In this document: one piece after another, positions 8,185 through 17,548 of the stretch
Layout of the letters: each line of letters begins with the position of its first letter
How positions within the stretch are numbered: position 1 is the first letter of the stretch
Notes under the pieces: generated by a model
The model's input: the letters and a program-made list of their open reading frames with translations, nothing else
Database searches by the model: none
Told to the model about the DNA's origin: nothing
Assembly: GCA_014896295.1 (NCBI GenBank)
Contig: JADBKR010000007.1
Location: forward strand, 513,450-577,449
Direction of reading: 5' to 3'
Length of the DNA: 64,000 bases
Source of the DNA: Limnochordaceae bacterium
GTDB lineage: Bacteria > Bacillota > Limnochordia > Limnochordales > Geochordaceae
Position numbers and translations under genes: made by a program

Positions 8185-8811
8185 GGCAGCGGCCTCCCCC
8201 TTGCTTTCCGAGGTGCCGTGTTACGGTGCGCAGCCTGCGACCTCCGGCCGAGCTGCCGTCACCACCGGCACCGGATCGGGCCGCCGCCCTGCCGGGGGTG
8301 CCCGGCCTCAGCGGGAAGAGGCCCGCCACTCGGGTGCCGTGGAGACCGCGGCTTCGGCCGGGCTGCGTATCGGTAACCCGTCGCCTTCAGCCACAGTCTT
8401 CACCTCTCGGGCCCACCGGCAAATGATGGCCTGCCCCCTCGCAGGGGCGATCCCGGTGAACCCGGACCTCGTTAAGCATGCCACCGCGGCGAACGGCCGG
8501 CAAGATCTTTCCGGGCAGATCGCGCCTCGCCGCTCTCTCCCCCGGGAAGATGCCATCTTTCCCCTGCGCTACCGCTCGATTCCGAGCGGTTCCGCCCGCC
8601 GTGGCGGCATCAAACCGGCACTTCCGGCCGAACCGCTTTTGCCGGCGGGACCCGAGGGCGGCCGGCCACCTGCCGGGCGGTGGTCACGCAGCAGGGCTCC
8701 CGCCGCTTTCGCGACGAACGGCCCCGGCCCGGCCGGCGTCTACGAAGGAAGGGACGCCCCGGGCCCGGAAAGAGCCAGCCGAGAGAGGCACCGTAGGGGA
8801 GATGCACCCAC
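8185..8811. other. Intergenic region, no gene seen
   Basis: This 627-base stretch separates the divergent ABC importer and SIMPL genes. Frames on either strand read as Arg/Pro/Ala-rich noise without ribosome sites. It contains GC-rich inverted segments that could belong to a leader of the importer operon, but I could not match a riboswitch core. Confidence 0.5.
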
Positions 8812-9576
8812 ATGGCTCGATGGCTTTCGTCGGCTCACCGCTGGAGAAAGGCGGCCCTCGCCCTCGCCATGCTGGGGCTGGTCGCGTTGCCCGCGGCAAG
8901 CGGCGATACTCTGGCGGCGACCCCTTCCGAGTCAGAGGCGGAGCGCACCATGGTCGTGGTGGGCCAGGCACGGCTGTGGGCGCGGCCCGACGCCGCCCAG
9001 CTGGTCGTGGGCATCGACTCGGAGGCGCCGACCGCACAGGCCGCCCAGCGCGACAACGCGCGCAAGGCCCGCCAGGTGATGGCGGCGCTGGATGCCCTCG
9101 GCATCCCTCTCCGGGATCTCCAGACCACGTCCACGCAGCTGATGCCTGTCTACCGTTACGACGACCAGGAGAAGCAGCCCAGGCTGGCAGGCTACCGGGC
9201 GTCGTACACGCTGCGCCTCACCCTCAAGGATCTCGACCAGGTGGGCACCGTCGTCGACTCGGTGGTGGCGGCCGGCGCCAACCGCATCGACTCCATCCGC
9301 TTCATGGCCCAGGATACCGGCGCGCTGGAGAACGAGGCGCTGACCCTGGCCGTGCGCGATGCGATGAACCAGGCGCGGACCCTCGCCGCGGCCGCGGGAG
9401 TCACTCTGGGCCCTCTCCTGTCCATCTCCGGCGTGCGCTTTTCCGGGGCGCCCGAGCCCCCGATCGTGCGGCCCCTCGCCGGCCGGGCCGCCTCCGAGGC
9501 GGCCACGACTCCGGTGGAGCCGGGGTTGCTGGAGTTCACGGCATCGGTCACCCTGACGTACCGGCTCGGCCCGTGA
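8812..9576 (+). CDS. SIMPL-domain (DUF541) exported protein
   Basis: A 254-residue secreted or surface protein. An N-terminal signal peptide is visible (basic start, then AALALAMLGLVALPAAS). It is followed by the SIMPL domain from about residue 45, with the characteristic opening MVVVGQARLWARPDAAQLVVGI, the DNARKARQVMAALDALGI helix and the DLQTTSTQLMPVYRYD strand pair. The family (Omp28/BP26-like) assembles into ring oligomers, and its roles are still vague. An AGGGGAG ribosome site lies about 11 bases upstream. A promoter for the next gene follows immediately, so it is probably transcribed alone. Confidence 0.85.
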   Translation: MARWLSSAHRWRKAALALAMLGLVALPAASGDTLAATPSESEAERTMVVVGQARLWARPDAAQLVVGIDSEAPTAQAAQRDNARKARQVMAALDALGIPLRDLQTTSTQLMPVYRYDDQEKQPRLAGYRASYTLRLTLKDLDQVGTVVDSVVAAGANRIDSIRFMAQDTGALENEALTLAVRDAMNQARTLAAAAGVTLGPLLSISGVRFSGAPEPPIVRPLAGRAASEAATTPVEPGLLEFTASVTLTYRLGP

Positions 9577-9631
9577 CCCGGCGCTGCCTCGCGACCTGGC
9601 CGCTCGCCGGCCGTAAGGACGGTGCTCTGGC

Positions 9632-9660
9632 TTGACGCGCCGTCCCCGGCGCGGTTAGTT
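9632..9660 (+). promoter_or_regulatory. Candidate promoter with internal palindrome before the HTH/IrrE-like regulator
   Basis: TTGACG (9632-9637), a 17-base spacer and TTAGTT (9655-9660). The spacer is almost filled by the inverted repeat GCGCCG-TCCC-CGGCGC (9637-9652), placed where a repressor, possibly the downstream regulator itself, could block polymerase. Confidence 0.5.
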
Positions 9661-9703
9661 TTTTCACACGCGGCGATTCGTACCGGAAGTCGGGGGCACC
9701 GGG

Positions 9704-11272
9704 GTGGCCATCAACCCCATCCACGTGATCTTCGGCCTCAAGCTCCGCCAGGCCCGGCTCCAGCAGGGCCTGTCGGTCACGGAGCTTGCGGCCCGGTGCG
9801 GCCTGTCGCCCTCGTACCTCACCGAGATCGAAAAGGGCCGCAAATACCCCAAGGCCGACAAGATCCTCCGCCTGGCGAGAGCCCTGCACCTCGACTACGA
9901 CCGGCTCGTCTCCCTCAGCCTCGATCCGCCTCTGGCGTTCTTGGAGCAGGCGCTCTCCTCCCAGGCGATCCAGGACTTCCCGCTCCAGCTGTTCGGGCTC
10001 GACCCGGCCGAGGTGGTCAAGCTGCTCACCCGTTCCCCGGCCGAGGTGAGCGCGCTCGCTCGCGCCCTCGGTGACATGGCCCGTGGATACAACATCCAGG
10101 AGGAGCACTTCTTCCGGGCGGCCCTGCGCTCGTACCAGGAGATCCACGAAAACTACTTCCCGGATCTGGAAGAGGCCGCCGAGCGTTTCGCCAGGGAGCA
10201 CGAGCTGGTCGCCCGCCAAGGGGCCCCCCTTTCCGAAGACGCCCTCTCGTCGCTCCTCACGGGCCGCTTCGGCTACACCATCGGCCCCATCCCGGTGGAG
10301 CGTTACCCCGAGCTCGCCTCGTACCGGGCCATCTTTCTGCCCGGCCACGGCCCCCGCCTCTTGGTCAACCCGGCCCTCCTGCCGTCCCAGCGCAAGTTCG
10401 TGCTGGCCCGGGAGATCGGTTACCGGGTGCTGGGCCTGCACGAGCGCGCGCTCACCAACTCCCCGGAGCGCGCCGACTCGTTCACCCAGGTCCTCAACGA
10501 CTTCAAGGCCGCCTACGTGGGTGGAGCCTTGCTGATGCCACGGGATACCGTCGTCGACGCCATCCGCACGCTTTTCTCTCGGGCCACCTGGCACCCGGAG
10601 CGCCTGGCGGGCATGCTCGAGGAGTACGACGTGACCCCGGAGACGCTCCTGTACCGGTTCAGCGAGCTGATCCCCCGTTTCTTCGGGCTGAAGGTGCATT
10701 TCCTTCGGTTCAACGAGCAGGGCGGCAGCTACCGCCTCTACAAGCAGCTCAACATGAGCCAGCTCGCGCTCCCCCACGGCTTCGACCTCAGCGAGCACTT
10801 TTGCCGGCGCTGGCTCACGGTCCGCATCATCCGCGACCTGGCCCATCGTGGCCACGCGGGGCCGATCGTCGGCATCCAGCGATCCCGCTTCCTGCAATCG
10901 GGCAAGGAGTTCGTCTGCCTGGGATTCGCCCGCCAGGACAACTTGCCGCCTTTCCTGCGCACCAGCGTGATCCTGGGCCTGCGTGTCGACGACGCGCTGC
11001 AAAAGGAGCTCGCGTTCCGCGACGACCCGGCCATCCCGGAGGCGTTGCTCAACGAGACCTGCGAGCGATGCCCTCTGAGCCCCGAGCAGTGCCCGGACCG
11101 GGCGGCGCCCCCCGTACGCTTCGAGCAGGACCAGCTCGTCGAGCGGCGTAGGAACGCCCTCGAGGCGCTCATGGCCGCCGCCTCGCCTGGTGCCGACGGG
11201 GTCGCCGGCGGGCCGGGTACGCGCGCGCAGCCGCCTGCCACCCGCCCGTCTCCCGCCGCGCTTTCCCGGTAA
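9704..11272 (+). CDS. HTH (XRE) regulator with degenerate ImmA/IrrE peptidase-like domain
   Basis: A 522-residue cytoplasmic regulator. Residues 8-65 are an XRE helix-turn-helix (LSVTELAARCGLSPSYLTEIEKGR). The middle of the protein (about 170-300) has the ImmA/IrrE fold order, but the zinc motif HExxH is replaced by REIGY at 236-240, so both metal-binding His are lost. The C-terminal part carries a Cys cluster (CERCPLSPEQC) and matches the domain found in RamB/short-chain-acyl-CoA regulators. Such proteins in actinobacteria control acetate and propionate metabolism. Here the peptidase core is presumably a ligand or partner-binding scaffold (inference). GTG start at 9704; a self-standing promoter precedes it. 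Confidence 0.8.
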   Translation: MAINPIHVIFGLKLRQARLQQGLSVTELAARCGLSPSYLTEIEKGRKYPKADKILRLARALHLDYDRLVSLSLDPPLAFLEQALSSQAIQDFPLQLFGLDPAEVVKLLTRSPAEVSALARALGDMARGYNIQEEHFFRAALRSYQEIHENYFPDLEEAAERFAREHELVARQGAPLSEDALSSLLTGRFGYTIGPIPVERYPELASYRAIFLPGHGPRLLVNPALLPSQRKFVLAREIGYRVLGLHERALTNSPERADSFTQVLNDFKAAYVGGALLMPRDTVVDAIRTLFSRATWHPERLAGMLEEYDVTPETLLYRFSELIPRFFGLKVHFLRFNEQGGSYRLYKQLNMSQLALPHGFDLSEHFCRRWLTVRIIRDLAHRGHAGPIVGIQRSRFLQSGKEFVCLGFARQDNLPPFLRTSVILGLRVDDALQKELAFRDDPAIPEALLNETCERCPLSPEQCPDRAAPPVRFEQDQLVERRRNALEALMAAASPGADGVAGGPGTRAQPPATRPSPAALSR

Positions 11273-11301
11273 GACTCGAGGGGAGAAGGGACGAAGACAC
11301 C

Positions 11302-12827
11302 GTGTCACGACACCCGGTCCGCGACTCGGCGGAGTTCAAGGAGCTACTGGAGCGGCTCGCGGTGGTGGACGACCTCGCCCGTGCCGCCGCGGTACTGCGC
11401 TGGGACATGGAGACGTACATGCCTCCCGGCGGTACCGGCAGCCGCTCGCAACAGGTCGGCACCCTGCGCCGCCTCTCCCACCAACACTTCACCGATCCCC
11501 GGACGGGCGAGCTCCTGCACCGTCTGACGGGTGTGGTCCAGGACTTACCCTACGACTCGTTCGAGGCGAGCCTGGTGCGGCGTGCGCTGCGCGACTACGA
11601 GCGGGCGACGCGAGTGCCCGCCCGGTTGGTGGGAGAGCTGGGCGAGGCGACCGCCCTGGCGTCGCACGCATGGGCGCGCGCCCGATCGGCCAACGACTTC
11701 GCATCCTTCGCTCCGTACCTGGAGCGCAACCTGGCGCTCCTTCGCGAGCTGGCCGACCGGCTCGGATACGAGCAGCACCCCTACGACGCGCTGCTCGACG
11801 AGTACGAGCCGGGCATGCGGTTGTCGGATATCGAGCCGTTGTTCGAGAAGCTGCGGGACGCGCTGGTGCCTCTGGTGCAGGCCATCTCGGGGCGGGCGGG
11901 GATGGTGGACGATTCGTTGCTCCACCAGCCCTACGACGAACAGCGCCAGTGGCAGCTGACCCTGGAGGCCTTGAAGGCCATCGGCTACGACTTCGAGCGG
12001 GGGCGCCAGGACCGGTCGGCCCACCCCTTTACCACGACCCTTGGGTTCGGCGACGTGCGGCTCACCACCCGCATCGACCCCCAGGACTTCTCCTCCGCCC
12101 TCTTCTCGAGCATGCACGAGGGAGGCCACGCTCTTTACGAGCAAGGCATCCCCGAAGAGCTGGCCCGCACCCCCTGGGAGATGCCGCATCCCTCGGCACG
12201 CACGAGTCCCAGTCGCGCCTGTGGGAAAACGTGATCGGGCGCTCCCGGGAGTTCTGGCGCTTCTTCCTCCCCAAGGCGCAGGCCCTCTTCCCCGACCAGC
12301 TCGGAAAGGCCGACGTGGAGACCATCTACCGGGCGGTCAACCGGTCCCGTCCCAGCGAGGTCCGCACCGAAGCGGACGAGGTCACCTACAACCTCCACAT
12401 CTTCCTGCGCCTGGAACTGGAAAAGGAGCTGCTGACCGGCCGCCTGGCCGTCAAGGAGCTCCCCGAGGCGTGGAACGCCAAGATGGAGAGCTACCTCGGC
12501 ATCCGGCCGCGGGACGACGCGCACGGCGTCCTGCAGGACATCCACTGGTCCCAGGGCATGATCGGCTATTTCCCCACTTACGCCCTGGGCAACGTGTTGT
12601 CCGTGCAGTTCTTCGACCAGGCCAGGAGCGAACGCCCCGAGATCCTCGAGGCCGTCGCCCACGGCGAGTTCCAGCCGCTCTTGTCCTGGCTGCGGGAGCG
12701 CATCCACCGGCACGGGAGCAAGTTCACCCCCAAAGAGCTGGTCGAGCGGGTCACCGGCGGCCCCATCCGGGTGGAGCCGTACCTGGCCTACCTGCAGCGC
12801 AAGTACGCGGAGTTGTACGGGCTGTGA
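11302..12827 (+). CDS. Carboxypeptidase Taq (M32 metallopeptidase), broken by a one-base frameshift
   Basis: Zinc carboxypeptidase of about 508 residues if the frame is repaired. The first 290 residues run in one frame up to SMHEGGHALYEQGIPEELARTP, which includes the HExxH-type site HEGGH. The protein then continues in another frame with LGDAASLGTHESQSRLWENV and on to KYAELYGL at 12827. The junction is a run of five C at 12170-12174 where six would restore the family sequence. As written, translation stops soon after, at 12234. Everything else is colinear with M32 enzymes, so I read this as a probable sequencing indel rather than a decayed gene. Confidence 0.85.
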
Positions 12828-12857
12828 AAGGGCCCGGGAAGAAGGGCGGGAACCGCC

Positions 12858-13820
12858 ATGCCGCTACGGGTGCCGGCACAGGTCCACATCGTCGAGGTGG
12901 GGCCACGGGACGGGCTGCAGATCGAGCCCCGTACCCTCTCCACCGCCGACAAGGTGGCGCTGATCGATCGGCTGTCCGGCTGCGGGGCGCTGGAGAAGAT
13001 CGAGGCCGGCTCGTTCGTGCGGCCGGACCTGGTGCCCCAGATGGCCGACTCGCAGGAGGTGTTCCGGGCCATCCGCAGGCGGCCGCCCATCCGGTACATG
13101 GGGCTGGTCGGCAACAGCCGGGGAGCGGAGCGAGCGATCGAGGCCGGCGTGGACGAGATCGACTTCAGCGTGGCCGCCAGCGAGACGTTCAACCGGCGTA
13201 ACGTGCGCAAGGGGATCGACGAGTCCCTGGAGGAGCTGCGGCGGATCGTGGCCCTGGCCGCTCCGGCCCGGGCACCGGCTCCGGCGGTGCCGGTGTGGGT
13301 CACGATCTCCACGGCGTTCGGCTGCCCGTACGAGGGAGAGGTACCTGCGGATCGGGTGCTTCGGCTGGCGGAGGCGGCGCTGGAGGCGGGAGCCGCAGGC
13401 GTGGTGCTGGCCGATACGACCGGCATGGCTTACCCGACCCAGGTCGGAGAGCTGGTACGGCAGGCTGCCCGCCTGGCGGGGACCCCACGCCTCGGCCTCC
13501 ACTTCCACAACACCCGCGGGGCGGGGCTGGCCAACGTGCTCGCCGCGTTGGACGCAGGGGCCGTGAGGTTCGACGGCTCCATCGGGGGTATCGGCGGGTG
13601 TCCCTTCGCTCCCGGCGCGACGGGCAACGTGTGCACGGAGGACATGGTGCACATGCTGCACGCCATGGGCGTCGAGACGGGCATCGACCTCTCGTGCCTC
13701 GTCGAGACGGCTCGGTGGCTGGAGGGCCTCCTGGGGCGCCCCCTGCCGGGGCAGGTGATGCGGGCCGGCCCCAGGAGCCGGCGCTATCCCGTGCCCGAGG
13801 AGCGGCCCCAGGCATGCTGA
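12858..13820 (+). CDS. Hydroxymethylglutaryl-CoA lyase-like (HMGL/DRE-TIM family)
   Basis: A 320-residue TIM-barrel aldolase-type enzyme. HMG-CoA lyases cleave HMG-CoA to acetyl-CoA and acetoacetate in leucine breakdown. Diagnostic pieces are EVGPRDGLQIE at the N-terminus, the metal-site strand LGLHFHNTRGAGLANVLAAL, and the active-site Cys loop GGIGGCPFAPGATGNVCTEDMV. It ends with a basic tail that overlaps the start of the response regulator gene by 7 bases (ATGCTGA), implying translational coupling. No other leucine-catabolism genes are nearby, so a related acyl-CoA substrate is possible. Confidence 0.85.
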   Translation: MPLRVPAQVHIVEVGPRDGLQIEPRTLSTADKVALIDRLSGCGALEKIEAGSFVRPDLVPQMADSQEVFRAIRRRPPIRYMGLVGNSRGAERAIEAGVDEIDFSVAASETFNRRNVRKGIDESLEELRRIVALAAPARAPAPAVPVWVTISTAFGCPYEGEVPADRVLRLAEAALEAGAAGVVLADTTGMAYPTQVGELVRQAARLAGTPRLGLHFHNTRGAGLANVLAALDAGAVRFDGSIGGIGGCPFAPGATGNVCTEDMVHMLHAMGVETGIDLSCLVETARWLEGLLGRPLPGQVMRAGPRSRRYPVPEERPQAC

Positions 13821-14539
13821 GCACCGGCGGCGCGGGGCGGCTGCTGGTCGCCGATGACGAGCCGGATGTCGTCGACCTCGTGCGCATCTTCTTCGAACAG
13901 CAAGGGTGGCAGGTCGACGGGGCCGGCGACGGGCGCTCGGCGCTGGAGAAGGCCCGCAGCCGCCCGTACGACGCCATTCTCCTCGACGTCGCCATGCCCG
14001 GGATGGACGGCATGGCCCTTTGCCGGGAGCTGCGCGAGGCGGGCGTCGACGTCCCCATCCTCATGCTGACCGCCCGCGACGCCGACGCGGACAAGCTCAG
14101 GGGCTTCGGGGCGGGCGCCGACGACTACGTGACCAAGCCGTTCAGCCCGGTAGAGCTGGTGGCCCGGGTCGGCGCGCACGTCCGGCGCTACCGCCGGTTC
14201 CGGGAGCAGGGCCGGCACGCCCTGCGCTTCGCCGGCCTCGTCATCGACCCCGCGGCCCGCCAGGTGTGGAAGGACGGGCAGGAGGTGGCGCTCACGCCCC
14301 GGGAGTTCGACCTGCTCCTCTTCCTGGCCCGCCACCCCCATCAGGTCTTCACCCGGGAGCAGCTGTTCGAGGCCGTCTGGGGCGAGCGCTACCTGGAGGC
14401 GGACTCCAACACGGTGACGGTGCACATCCGCCGGCTGCGGTCACGGTTGGGGGACGACCCCTCCGGCGGGGCCATCATCCGGACGGTGTGGGGGGTCGGG
14501 TACCGCTTCGAGCCCCCGGGGGGAGCCGGCCGGTCGTGA
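13814..14539 (+). CDS. OmpR/PhoB-family response regulator
   Basis: 241 residues. The receiver domain has the acidic pocket (VADDEPD), the phosphorylated Asp58 in ILLDVAMPGMDG, Thr86 and Lys108 (DDYVTKPFSP). From about 140 the winged-helix DNA-binding domain follows (ALTPREFDLLLFLARHPHQVFTREQL, TVTVHIRRLRSRL, VWGVGYRFE). It overlaps the lyase gene upstream by 7 bases and the kinase gene downstream by 4 bases (GTGA), so the three are coupled. It probably controls the ABC exporter encoded next. Confidence 0.93.
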   Translation: MLSTGGAGRLLVADDEPDVVDLVRIFFEQQGWQVDGAGDGRSALEKARSRPYDAILLDVAMPGMDGMALCRELREAGVDVPILMLTARDADADKLRGFGAGADDYVTKPFSPVELVARVGAHVRRYRRFREQGRHALRFAGLVIDPAARQVWKDGQEVALTPREFDLLLFLARHPHQVFTREQLFEAVWGERYLEADSNTVTVHIRRLRSRLGDDPSGGAIIRTVWGVGYRFEPPGGAGRS

Positions 14540-15522
14540 CCGCGCCATGGGCTCCGGCAGAGTGGCCGGTGGCCTGGTGGCCCACCGCGGCCCTGGGCGT
14601 CGGCTTGGCCACGGCCATCGGGTGGGGATGGTGGGCGCACCGGAGGGCCAGGGCGCTCGACCGCATGCTGGAACACCTGCGCGCCGTCGTCGACGAGCTG
14701 GCCGAAGGCCACCTGTGGGCCCGGGCGTTCAGGGAGTCCGGCTCGACCGTGGCGGCGGAGCGGCTGGCCTCCTCGCTCAATGCCCTGGCGCGCCGGCTCC
14801 AGGATGCGCAAATCCGCAGGCACCGCCAGGATGAAGCCTACCGGCGCCTGGTGGCCGACCTGTCCCACGACCTTCGTACGCCGCTCACCTCCATCATCGG
14901 CTACGTGGAAGCGCTCCGGACCGGAGCGGGCCACGATCCCGCCCGGTATCTGGAGATCGTGGCGGCCCGGTCCGTCGCCCTGGTACGGCTCGTCGACGAC
15001 CTGCTCTTTCTGACGCGCCTCGAGGCAGGCGACCAGGTGACACGGCCGGAGCCTTCCGACCTATCGGAGCTGGTGCGCCGGGCGTGCGAGCCCTTCCAGG
15101 ACCAGTTTGCGGCCAAAGCGATCCGGTTCGCTCTCGACCTTCCGCCCGGCCCCGCTCCGGCCGTGGTCGACCGCACCGCCGTCGCGCGGATCCTCGCCAA
15201 CCTCCTGCAAAACGCCCTGCATCACGCAGGCCCCGTCCGCCACGTCTGCGTGCGGCTCGCCCGGGCGGCCACGGTGCCCGCAGGCGAACCGCCCGGGGCA
15301 GGCGCCTGGGTCCTCGAGGTGGCCAACGACGGCGATCCCATCCCTGCGGACGAGCTCCCGTACGTCTTCGAGCGGGGCTTCCGGGGCGAGCAGAGCCGCG
15401 GCAGCGGCCTGGGTCTGGCCATCGTCCGCATGCTGGCCGAGGCCCACGGCGGGCGGGCCGAGGTGGAAAGCGGCCCCGAAGAGCGGCGCACCCTCTTCCG
15501 GGTCCACCTCCCCGCGCCGTAA
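14536..15522 (+). CDS. Sensor histidine kinase with single N-terminal membrane helix
   Basis: 328 residues. One hydrophobic segment near 14-33 (TAALGVGLATAIGWGWW) is followed by a HAMP-like linker, the HisKA box with His111 (DLSHDLRTPLTSIIGYVEAL), the N box NLLQNALHHA near 222, and the G boxes ending GSGLGLAIVRMLAEAHGG. There is no extracytoplasmic sensor domain, as in intramembrane-sensing kinases that respond to an adjacent ABC transporter. GTG start at 14536 overlaps the regulator stop. The GC-rich 129-base gap after it precedes the transporter genes. Confidence 0.92.
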   Translation: MTAPWAPAEWPVAWWPTAALGVGLATAIGWGWWAHRRARALDRMLEHLRAVVDELAEGHLWARAFRESGSTVAAERLASSLNALARRLQDAQIRRHRQDEAYRRLVADLSHDLRTPLTSIIGYVEALRTGAGHDPARYLEIVAARSVALVRLVDDLLFLTRLEAGDQVTRPEPSDLSELVRRACEPFQDQFAAKAIRFALDLPPGPAPAVVDRTAVARILANLLQNALHHAGPVRHVCVRLARAATVPAGEPPGAGAWVLEVANDGDPIPADELPYVFERGFRGEQSRGSGLGLAIVRMLAEAHGGRAEVESGPEERRTLFRVHLPAP

Positions 15523-15651
15523 GAGTTCGTTCATCTTCTCGACCCCGGGGGTTAAGGGCTTCCGGATAGGCTGAGCCTCGCAGGGCTGCCCGGTCAACCC
15601 ACAGGCAGGGCTCTTGCACCGGTAGCCCATGAGCCGAAAGGATGGGCCTGC

Positions 15652-16710
15652 GTGAGCGAGTATCGGGTCAGTATGCGGCCGCCAGAGCCGGCGCCAAGCG
15701 CCCGGTTCCCGGGCGAAGACCGCCGCGGACGGGATACGGCGCCCGCCGCGGAGACGATCGTCGAGGCGCGAGGGCTGGCAAAGCGCTACGGCAAGCAGTA
15801 TGCCCTCGAGGAAGCGACGCTGACGGTGCGTCGCGGGGACATCTACGGCTTCCTGGGGCGCAACGGCGCCGGCAAGACCACCACGATCCGCATCCTGCTG
15901 GGGCTCGTGCATGCCACCCGCGGAGAAGCCTACCTCTTCGGACAGCGCATGTACCCCGGCCACCAGGCGCTGCTGCGCCGGGTGGGCGTGGTCATGGAGC
16001 AGCCCGGCTTCTACCCCAACCTGACCGCCTACGAGAACCTGGCGCTCCACGCCCGCATGCTCGGCCTGCCGAAGGAGCGCCAGGATCCCGTCGCGCGCGC
16101 CCTGTCGCTCGTAGGGATGGACGACATGTCCAGCCGCCTGCTGAAGGGCTTCTCCCAGGGGGAGCGCCAGCGCCTGGCCCTGGCCCGGGCGCTGTTGCAC
16201 GAGCCGGAGCTATTGGTGCTGGACGAGCCGACCAACGGCCTCGACCCCTACGCCATCCGCGACCTGCGGGAGCTGCTCCGGCGCCTCCACCGAGAACGCG
16301 GTCTCACCATCTTCATCTCCAGCCACATCCTCGCCGAGGTCCAGAAGCTGTGTACCCGCATCGGGATCATCCACGAGGGCCGGGTGGTGGAGGAGATCGG
16401 GCTCACCGAGCTTCGCCGCCGCAGCCGCCGCTACCTGGAGATCGAGGTGACCGACGCCCCCAAGACCGCCTGGGTGCTCGAGAACGAGCTCGGCATCTCC
16501 GACTTCCTGGTCATCGACGCCTCCACCGTGCACGTGTTCGACGCACCCGACCCGGCCCTGCTGCAGGAGCATCCGGAGGTCGTCACGGAGGCCCTCGTCC
16601 GACACGGGGTCGGCGTGCGGCGCATGGCCTTCGGGCAGGACTCCCTGGAACAGCACTTCATCCGGGTGACGGGAGGGCACAACGTCGATGATCTCGCCGG
16701 TCTCCGCTGA
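15652..16710 (+). CDS. ABC exporter ATPase, BcrA/NatA type
   Basis: 352-residue ATPase with Walker A GRNGAGKTT, signature FSQGERQRLALARALL, Walker B ELLVLDEPTNGLDP and switch SSHILAEVQ. A C-terminal region of about 100 residues is typical of bacitracin/lantibiotic-type exporters. The first 40 residues are a Pro/Arg-rich extension of no known role. GTG start with AAAGGA upstream. It overlaps the permease gene by 23 bases. Its place after a two-component system suggests a drug- or peptide-resistance module. Confidence 0.9.
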   Translation: MSEYRVSMRPPEPAPSARFPGEDRRGRDTAPAAETIVEARGLAKRYGKQYALEEATLTVRRGDIYGFLGRNGAGKTTTIRILLGLVHATRGEAYLFGQRMYPGHQALLRRVGVVMEQPGFYPNLTAYENLALHARMLGLPKERQDPVARALSLVGMDDMSSRLLKGFSQGERQRLALARALLHEPELLVLDEPTNGLDPYAIRDLRELLRRLHRERGLTIFISSHILAEVQKLCTRIGIIHEGRVVEEIGLTELRRRSRRYLEIEVTDAPKTAWVLENELGISDFLVIDASTVHVFDAPDPALLQEHPEVVTEALVRHGVGVRRMAFGQDSLEQHFIRVTGGHNVDDLAGLR

Positions 16711-17473
16711 ACTCATGAAGCTGCGCCGCCACAGCATCCTCTGGCTCGGGGCCTTGGGGGCAGTGGTGCCCGTCGTGCTCGACGTGGCCTGGTACTACGC
16801 AGCGCGCGGCCGCTTCGACATGTCGGCCGAGACGTTCGTCAGGCAGGCGGTGTTCACCGTAGCGCTCCTCGAGGGCCCCGCGGGGGCGGCCATCATCGGC
16901 ACGATGCTGTTCGGGCGGGAGTACACGGAACGGACGCTCCCCAATCTGCTCGCCTCGGCCGTACCCCGGTCCGTGTGGGTGGGTGCCAAATGGATCGCGC
17001 TGGCCATTGTGGGGTTGGGCATCCTGATGAGCAGCTGGGCACTCACCCTGGGTACGACGGCGCTCGTCATGGGCACCCGGCCGCTGACGCCCGGCCTCGT
17101 GCTCGGAAGCCTGGCCGCTTACGCCGCCGCGGCGTTCGCGCTTTACGGCACGAGCGCCATCGCGGTGGGCCTCACGCTGGCTACCCGCAACCAGATGGCC
17201 GGCGTCGGGTGGGGAGTAGCAGCCACCATGGCGGCCGTCGTCGGCATCAACTCCAAGTATGCGATCCTGTTTCCGGGCTCCGTGCCCTGGATCGCCGGGG
17301 CCCTTGCCTTCGAGGCCGTATCCCCGTCTCTGGCCCAAGGCCCCCGCTTGGCCGCTCAGTTTGCCTGGACGGGCATCTCTCCTGCCCTCACGGTTACGCT
17401 GATCACCCTGACCGTGTGGGTCGCGGGGGTGGCCTTCTCCCTGTGGCACGTGCACCGCGCCGACTTCCCCTGA
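16688..17473 (+). CDS. ABC-2 type permease
   Basis: 261-residue integral membrane protein with six hydrophobic segments (for example SILWLGALGAVVPVVLDVAWYY, ALAIVGLGILMSSWALTLGT, FALYGTSAIAVGLTLATR, and the last around TVTLITLTVWVAGVAFSLW). The conserved FGREYTERTLPNLLA loop is characteristic of BcrB/NatB-like permeases. Starts inside the ATPase gene, ends before a strong hairpin at 17495-17529. Partner of the preceding ATPase. Confidence 0.88.
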   Translation: MISPVSAELMKLRRHSILWLGALGAVVPVVLDVAWYYAARGRFDMSAETFVRQAVFTVALLEGPAGAAIIGTMLFGREYTERTLPNLLASAVPRSVWVGAKWIALAIVGLGILMSSWALTLGTTALVMGTRPLTPGLVLGSLAAYAAAAFALYGTSAIAVGLTLATRNQMAGVGWGVAATMAAVVGINSKYAILFPGSVPWIAGALAFEAVSPSLAQGPRLAAQFAWTGISPALTVTLITLTVWVAGVAFSLWHVHRADFP

Positions 17474-17494
17474 CCCCTCGCGTGCGGCCCCTGC

Positions 17495-17529
17495 GGCAGC
17501 CCCGGCACGACCCGGTGGCCGGGGCTGCC
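17495..17529. terminator. Hairpin terminator between converging permease and macro-domain genes
   Basis: A 12-bp perfect stem (GGCAGCCCCGGC with its complement) around an 11-base loop, lacking a T run on either side. Its location between convergent genes fits a bidirectional terminator. Confidence 0.6.
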
Positions 17530-17548
17530 CCGCCGCGCTTGCCGCCCG

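Noticed and set aside
8185..8811. Possible riboswitch (cobalamin or TPP) in the gap before the ABC importer
   Set aside because: A few short words such as CCCGCCACT resemble riboswitch pieces, but the ordered conserved core could not be found on either strand.
12170..12234. Treating the M32 carboxypeptidase as a genuine pseudogene
   Set aside because: Only one base in a C run is missing and the rest is fully conserved; other genes here, including essential ones, show the same kind of break.
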